The translations under genes and the position numbers were made by a program. From an uncultured Bacilli bacterium (GTDB taxonomy: Bacteria > Bacillota_I > Bacilli_A > RF39 > UBA660), in the NCBI GenBank assembly GCA_947595415.1, contig CANQER010000044.1, positions 1-8,044 of the forward strand: a DNA stretch of 8,044 nucleotides, written 5' to 3'. Below, in pieces: positions 5,938 through 8,044 of this stretch. The first letter of the stretch is position 1, and every line of letters begins with the position of its first letter. A model generated the notes under the pieces. That model searched no databases. It was not told the origin of the DNA and was given only the letters and a program-made list of their open reading frames with translations.

Positions 5938-5968
5938 TAAAATATAATTGGGTATATAGGTGATTTTT

Positions 5969-6205
5969 ATGAAAGTTGAAACTTATTCAAATGCTTACGA
6001 TATTGCGAGATATAATATACGTAAGTATCGCATCCAAAGAGGCTATACTCAGCAACAATTGGCTGATATAGCTGATTTAAGTCATGGTTTCATAAGAGCT
6101 ATTGAATCTCCTAAGGTAAGGGAAACTTTTTCGTTAGATACTTTGGAGAGAATAGCGATTGCTTTGGAAATCGATATTAAACAACTCTTTGATGAGAAAG
6201 TGTAG
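5969..6205 (+). CDS. Small Cro/CI-type (HTH_3, XRE family) transcriptional regulator, 78 aa
   Basis: Almost the whole protein is one helix-turn-helix domain of the lambda-Cro/CI class, residues ~13-74. It starts IRKYRIQRGYTQQQLADIADLS (first helices and the scaffold helix), continues HGFIRAIESPKVRETFSLDTL (recognition helix and turn), and ends ERIAIALEIDIKQLF. There is no sensor, metal or dimerisation domain, so it resembles phage-type or autoregulated minimal repressors. I placed the start at the ATG at 5969, six bases after AGGTG; a GTG at 5960 lies within that ribosome site and adds only three residues. It is the only plus-strand gene in the window and is divergent from glmR, with two dyads between them. 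Likely targets are itself and possibly glmR. It could be a stray mobile-element regulator, but no other mobile genes are visible. Confidence 0.88.
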   Translation: MKVETYSNAYDIARYNIRKYRIQRGYTQQQLADIADLSHGFIRAIESPKVRETFSLDTLERIAIALEIDIKQLFDEKV

Positions 6206-6237
6206 TATGTTGTACCCTGAGGTTTTATACCTTAAAT

Positions 6238-6268
6238 AAAAGGAGTTATTGTTTTAACCCCTTTTTTT
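6238..6268. terminator. Bidirectional intrinsic terminator between two convergent genes
   Basis: Arms at 6238-6248 (AAAAGGAGTTA) and 6255-6265 (TAACCCCTTTT) form an 11-bp stem with a 6-nt loop. On the plus strand there is one A-C mismatch and seven T (6262-6268) follow, ending the regulator gene. On the minus strand the mismatch becomes a G-U pair, so the stem is unbroken, and TTTTATTT follows, ending the pilin-lectin gene. Confidence 0.8.
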
Positions 6269-6302
6269 GTTGGTTTAATATAAATAATTTATAGTTTTAG
6301 AT

Positions 6303-7934
6303 TTAATTTGATGGTGATAGTACTAGACGAGATGAATAGTATCTGTAGGTAGAATTACCTCTGTTACTAGAAGAGTTACCAGAAGTACTATAGAATGTAA
6401 AAATACCATTTGAATTAGTATTTTCATATTCACCACCACGTTGAAACCATGGTGAAGTTGTACTTACAAAATAGGCACTATCATTATACCACGCTCTTGT
6501 TTCTGCTGTGGCATCTCCTAAAATTCTGGTGCTATAATTACTGCTTGAATCTGTAGTATTATCATATATATCAAAATACTTTTCTACATTTGAATATTGT
6601 TCTATTGGTTCACTTATAAAACCACTATCACTTTTACTTCCATTTTTTCTATATCCTGCTACATATTCCCAAGCTCCTCCTGACATATCATAGACTCCTG
6701 TTATATTTCCTGTTGTACTTGCTTTTTGACCATTTTCTGTATTGTATGTGTTTTTTGCACATGTAGTCGATGAAGGAGAATCTGCTGCGCTATCTCCTGC
6801 TATTCCTGTTACATAATTACTACAATTGTTTATATATACTTCTTTTTCTGAATCACTACTTCCATACTTTCCATATTTTGAATGAGATAAATAGGCTACT
6901 GCTCCCCATTCTGTATTTTTCATCATATGACTATCTAAATCTCTATCAAAATTATATAGTGTTTCAAAAAATGTATTTACTTTTTGATTTCTCCATGAAT
7001 ATACACTTGGTTTTACTATTATTTTTTTTGTTAAGTCTTCACTATATGTAGCCCCAGTTCTTGCTTTTTCTTCTGTCCATGTATCATCTACTTTAATTTC
7101 ACCATCTGTATTGCTACTTTGATTATATCCTACTTCAAATTTTCCTACCCAAATTCCACTTACATCTAGTGTTGTAAACGCTGGATGCGTTAACCATGAA
7201 TCATTTGCTGTACCTTTATCTGTATTATCTATTTTTTGAAATTCTATTTCTATTTGTTTTGGTTCTACTGTATTTGTACTTATGTTAAATAGTTTATATC
7301 TATATCTTGGAATCCAGACAAAATAAGCTTTTATTTTACTTTCATCTATTGTATCACCATCAGCATATGAACTACCATTTGTTCCATCTGTTAGTATTAC
7401 TGCATTCGCCCATTCTTGTTTACTATAATCATACCATTTTTCTTCTATATTAGCTTTTGTTACCTTACCATCGTTTGCTATATTTACTGGTACTAAGCTA
7501 TTTGTTATTACTGGATCATTTCCATTTAATTCTGGATCACTATATTCTTCTTCTACTACTGTTCCATCACAACTTCCTTTGCTTACTGTAATACTTCCTT
7601 TTTCTCCACTTGCACAATAAACCCCATCTGTCACTTCTTGGGCTTCTATTTTTCCACCAGTATTTATTATCTTTCCACTCGTAAAATTATTATTCTTTAA
7701 TTTTAAATCTGTTACATCAATACCACTCTCTGGTATCTCTGATAATCCATTTTCTACTAAATATAATTCTGCTGCATCTATCGCAAACTCTACACTTCTT
7801 TTATAACTTTCCTCTTTTGCTTTTTCTATTACATTTATTACTATTGGTACTGCGATTAGTGCTATTATTGCTAGTATTACTATTACTGCTAATAACTCTA
7901 TTAATGTAAATCCTTTCTTATTATTTATTTTCAT
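6303..7934 (-). CDS. Type IV pilin-like N-terminus fused to formylglycine-generating-enzyme/C-type-lectin-like domain (543 aa)
   Basis: Residues 1-8 (MKINNKKG) are a class III leader ending in Gly8. Prepilin peptidase would cut before Phe9; the mature protein starts FTLIE with Glu at +5 and has Pro at +22, and 9-35 form the pilin helix. A helical stalk and spacer reach to ~150. From ~200 the chain has the FGE-sulfatase/C-type-lectin pattern: VWIPRYRY (207-213 region), WVGKFEVGYN (262-271), KNTEWGAVAYLSHSKYG (339-355), GVYDMSGGAWEYV (413-425), WFQRGGEY (496-503) and a final RLVL (536-539). The catalytic cysteines of true FGE near the C-terminus are absent, so it should bind ligands and not modify sulfatases. 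Cysteines come in pairs (107/122 and 371/392), which fits disulfides outside the cell. GGAGG at 7943-7947 fixes the ATG at 7934 over an upstream start at 8006. The Ser/Asn/Tyr-rich C-terminus suggests a diversity-generating retroelement target. No pilus assembly genes are nearby. Confidence 0.85.
   Translation of the reverse strand: MKINNKKGFTLIELLAVIVILAIIALIAVPIVINVIEKAKEESYKRSVEFAIDAAELYLVENGLSEIPESGIDVTDLKLKNNNFTSGKIINTGGKIEAQEVTDGVYCASGEKGSITVSKGSCDGTVVEEEYSDPELNGNDPVITNSLVPVNIANDGKVTKANIEEKWYDYSKQEWANAVILTDGTNGSSYADGDTIDESKIKAYFVWIPRYRYKLFNISTNTVEPKQIEIEFQKIDNTDKGTANDSWLTHPAFTTLDVSGIWVGKFEVGYNQSSNTDGEIKVDDTWTEEKARTGATYSEDLTKKIIVKPSVYSWRNQKVNTFFETLYNFDRDLDSHMMKNTEWGAVAYLSHSKYGKYGSSDSEKEVYINNCSNYVTGIAGDSAADSPSSTTCAKNTYNTENGQKASTTGNITGVYDMSGGAWEYVAGYRKNGSKSDSGFISEPIEQYSNVEKYFDIYDNTTDSSSNYSTRILGDATAETRAWYNDSAYFVSTTSPWFQRGGEYENTNSNGIFTFYSTSGNSSSNRGNSTYRYYSSRLVLSPSN
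6330..6392 (-). other. Candidate variable repeat of a diversity-generating retroelement target
   Basis: These are codons 515-535 of the pilin-lectin gene. Of the 21 codons, 18 end in T or C and encode only Tyr, Ser, Thr, Gly or Asn (tat agt act tct ggt aac ...). That is what adenine-specific mutagenesis of an AAT/AAC-rich template would leave. The position, just before the conserved RLVL end of a C-type-lectin-like domain, is where known variable regions lie. No template repeat, reverse transcriptase or accessory gene is in the window, and the AT-rich genome favours such codons anyway, so this is a hypothesis. Confidence 0.35.
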
Positions 7935-8044
7935 ATTTGATACCTCCAATACTATTATTATCTTTATTCTTATTTTTATACAAACACTATAAAAAGTCCT
8001 GTACATCTAAACACGACTCTATGAAATATCCTCTACTACATCGT
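7935..8044 (-). promoter_or_regulatory. Leader/upstream region of the pilin-lectin gene
   Basis: The 110 bases to the window edge contain no convincing gene. GGAGG (7943-7947) is the ribosome site. TATAAA-like sequence at about 7973-7978 could be a -10 element, but no -35 matching TTGACA stands at 16-18 bp, so I cannot assign a promoter with confidence. Confidence 0.3.

Larger units (their letters stand above)
5844..5968. promoter_or_regulatory. Divergent promoter region between glmR and the Cro/CI-type regulator
   Basis: This 125-bp gap serves both genes. Rightward, TATAAT (5943-5948) lies just before the ribosome site AGGTGAT (5958-5964) of the regulator; the best -35 is poor (TTACCA, 15 bp away). 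Leftward, TATAAT (5859-5864) and TATAGT (5864-5869) lie just before the glmR ribosome site, again with no good -35, which would fit a controlled promoter. Two perfect dyads between them are listed separately. Confidence 0.5.

Noticed and set aside
6221..6231. Short hairpin GGTTTTATACC
   Set aside because: Only a 3-bp stem; not distinguishable from chance in AT-rich sequence.
6206..6302. Possible DGR template repeat downstream of the pilin-lectin gene
   Set aside because: I compared this gap with the gene's C-terminal coding sequence and saw no similar stretch; it holds only the bidirectional terminator and AT-rich sequence.
6770..7051. Plus-strand Leu/Tyr-rich open frame
   Set aside because: It is antisense to the conserved WGAVAYLSHSKYG part of the pilin-lectin gene. 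The hydrophobicity follows from reading Asn/Lys/Ser/Glu codons backwards.
7935..8006. Longer N-terminus of the pilin-lectin protein
   Set aside because: GGAGG directs the ATG at 7934, and the short basic leader from there matches the usual class III prepilin peptide.
1..8044. tRNA/rRNA genes, CRISPR arrays, insertion sequences or riboswitches
   Set aside because: No tRNA-like cloverleaf, regularly spaced repeat, transposase or long structured leader was found; all gaps are short and explained by promoters, ribosome sites and terminators.

Overview
The window reads as a compact chromosomal segment of an AT-rich, low-GC Gram-positive bacterium (Bacillota). The glmR(yvcK)-whiA pair, Shine-Dalgarno sites of the AGGAGG type and TTGAnn-17-TAnnnT promoters all fit Bacillota. 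TGA serves as a stop codon (two genes end in it) and TGG codes Trp, so this is the standard bacterial code and not the UGA=Trp code of Mycoplasma or Spiroplasma. My inference is an uncultured gut or host-associated Bacilli/Erysipelotrichia-like lineage with a small genome; the window alone cannot settle the taxon.

Layout. All genes but one lie on the minus strand, so transcription mostly runs right to left. At the left edge (1-25) are the first codons of a further minus-strand gene with a good promoter. Next comes a single-gene unit (135-872) for a one-pass membrane protein with a long acidic tail, with its own promoter and a strong terminator. A two-gene unit (932-1938) holds a membrane-anchored thioredoxin-fold protein without cysteines, followed by trmL with an ATGA stop/start overlap. 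Another two-gene unit (2051-3419) holds a thioredoxin-like lipoprotein with a CSAC active site, followed 4 bp later by a one-domain Clp-type AAA+ ATPase. Then comes the housekeeping unit glmR-whiA-LysM (3489-5843), read in that order and closed by a terminator that starts inside the last LysM codons.

On the right, a small Cro/CI-type regulator (5969-6205, plus strand) is divergent from glmR. The shared intergenic region carries two adjacent perfect dyads that look like operators. The regulator converges on a large gene (6303-7934, minus strand) across a hairpin that can terminate in both directions. That large gene encodes a class III (type IV pilin) signal and N-terminal helix joined to a C-terminal formylglycine-generating-enzyme/C-type-lectin-like domain. 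Its last ~30 residues are dominated by Asn/Ser/Tyr/Thr codons of the form NNT/NNC. This is the architecture and codon signature expected of a target protein of a diversity-generating retroelement (DGR). No reverse transcriptase or template repeat is in the window, so this remains a hypothesis.

Working together: GlmR (cell-wall precursor control), WhiA (division/chromosome-linked DNA-binding protein) and the LysM protein form a cell-envelope/division group. The lipoprotein, the cysteine-less thioredoxin-fold protein and the AAA+ ATPase form a second, undescribed envelope-plus-cytosol group. The pilin-lectin fusion is probably a surface-exposed ligand-binding protein. No tRNA, rRNA, CRISPR array, insertion sequence or origin was seen.
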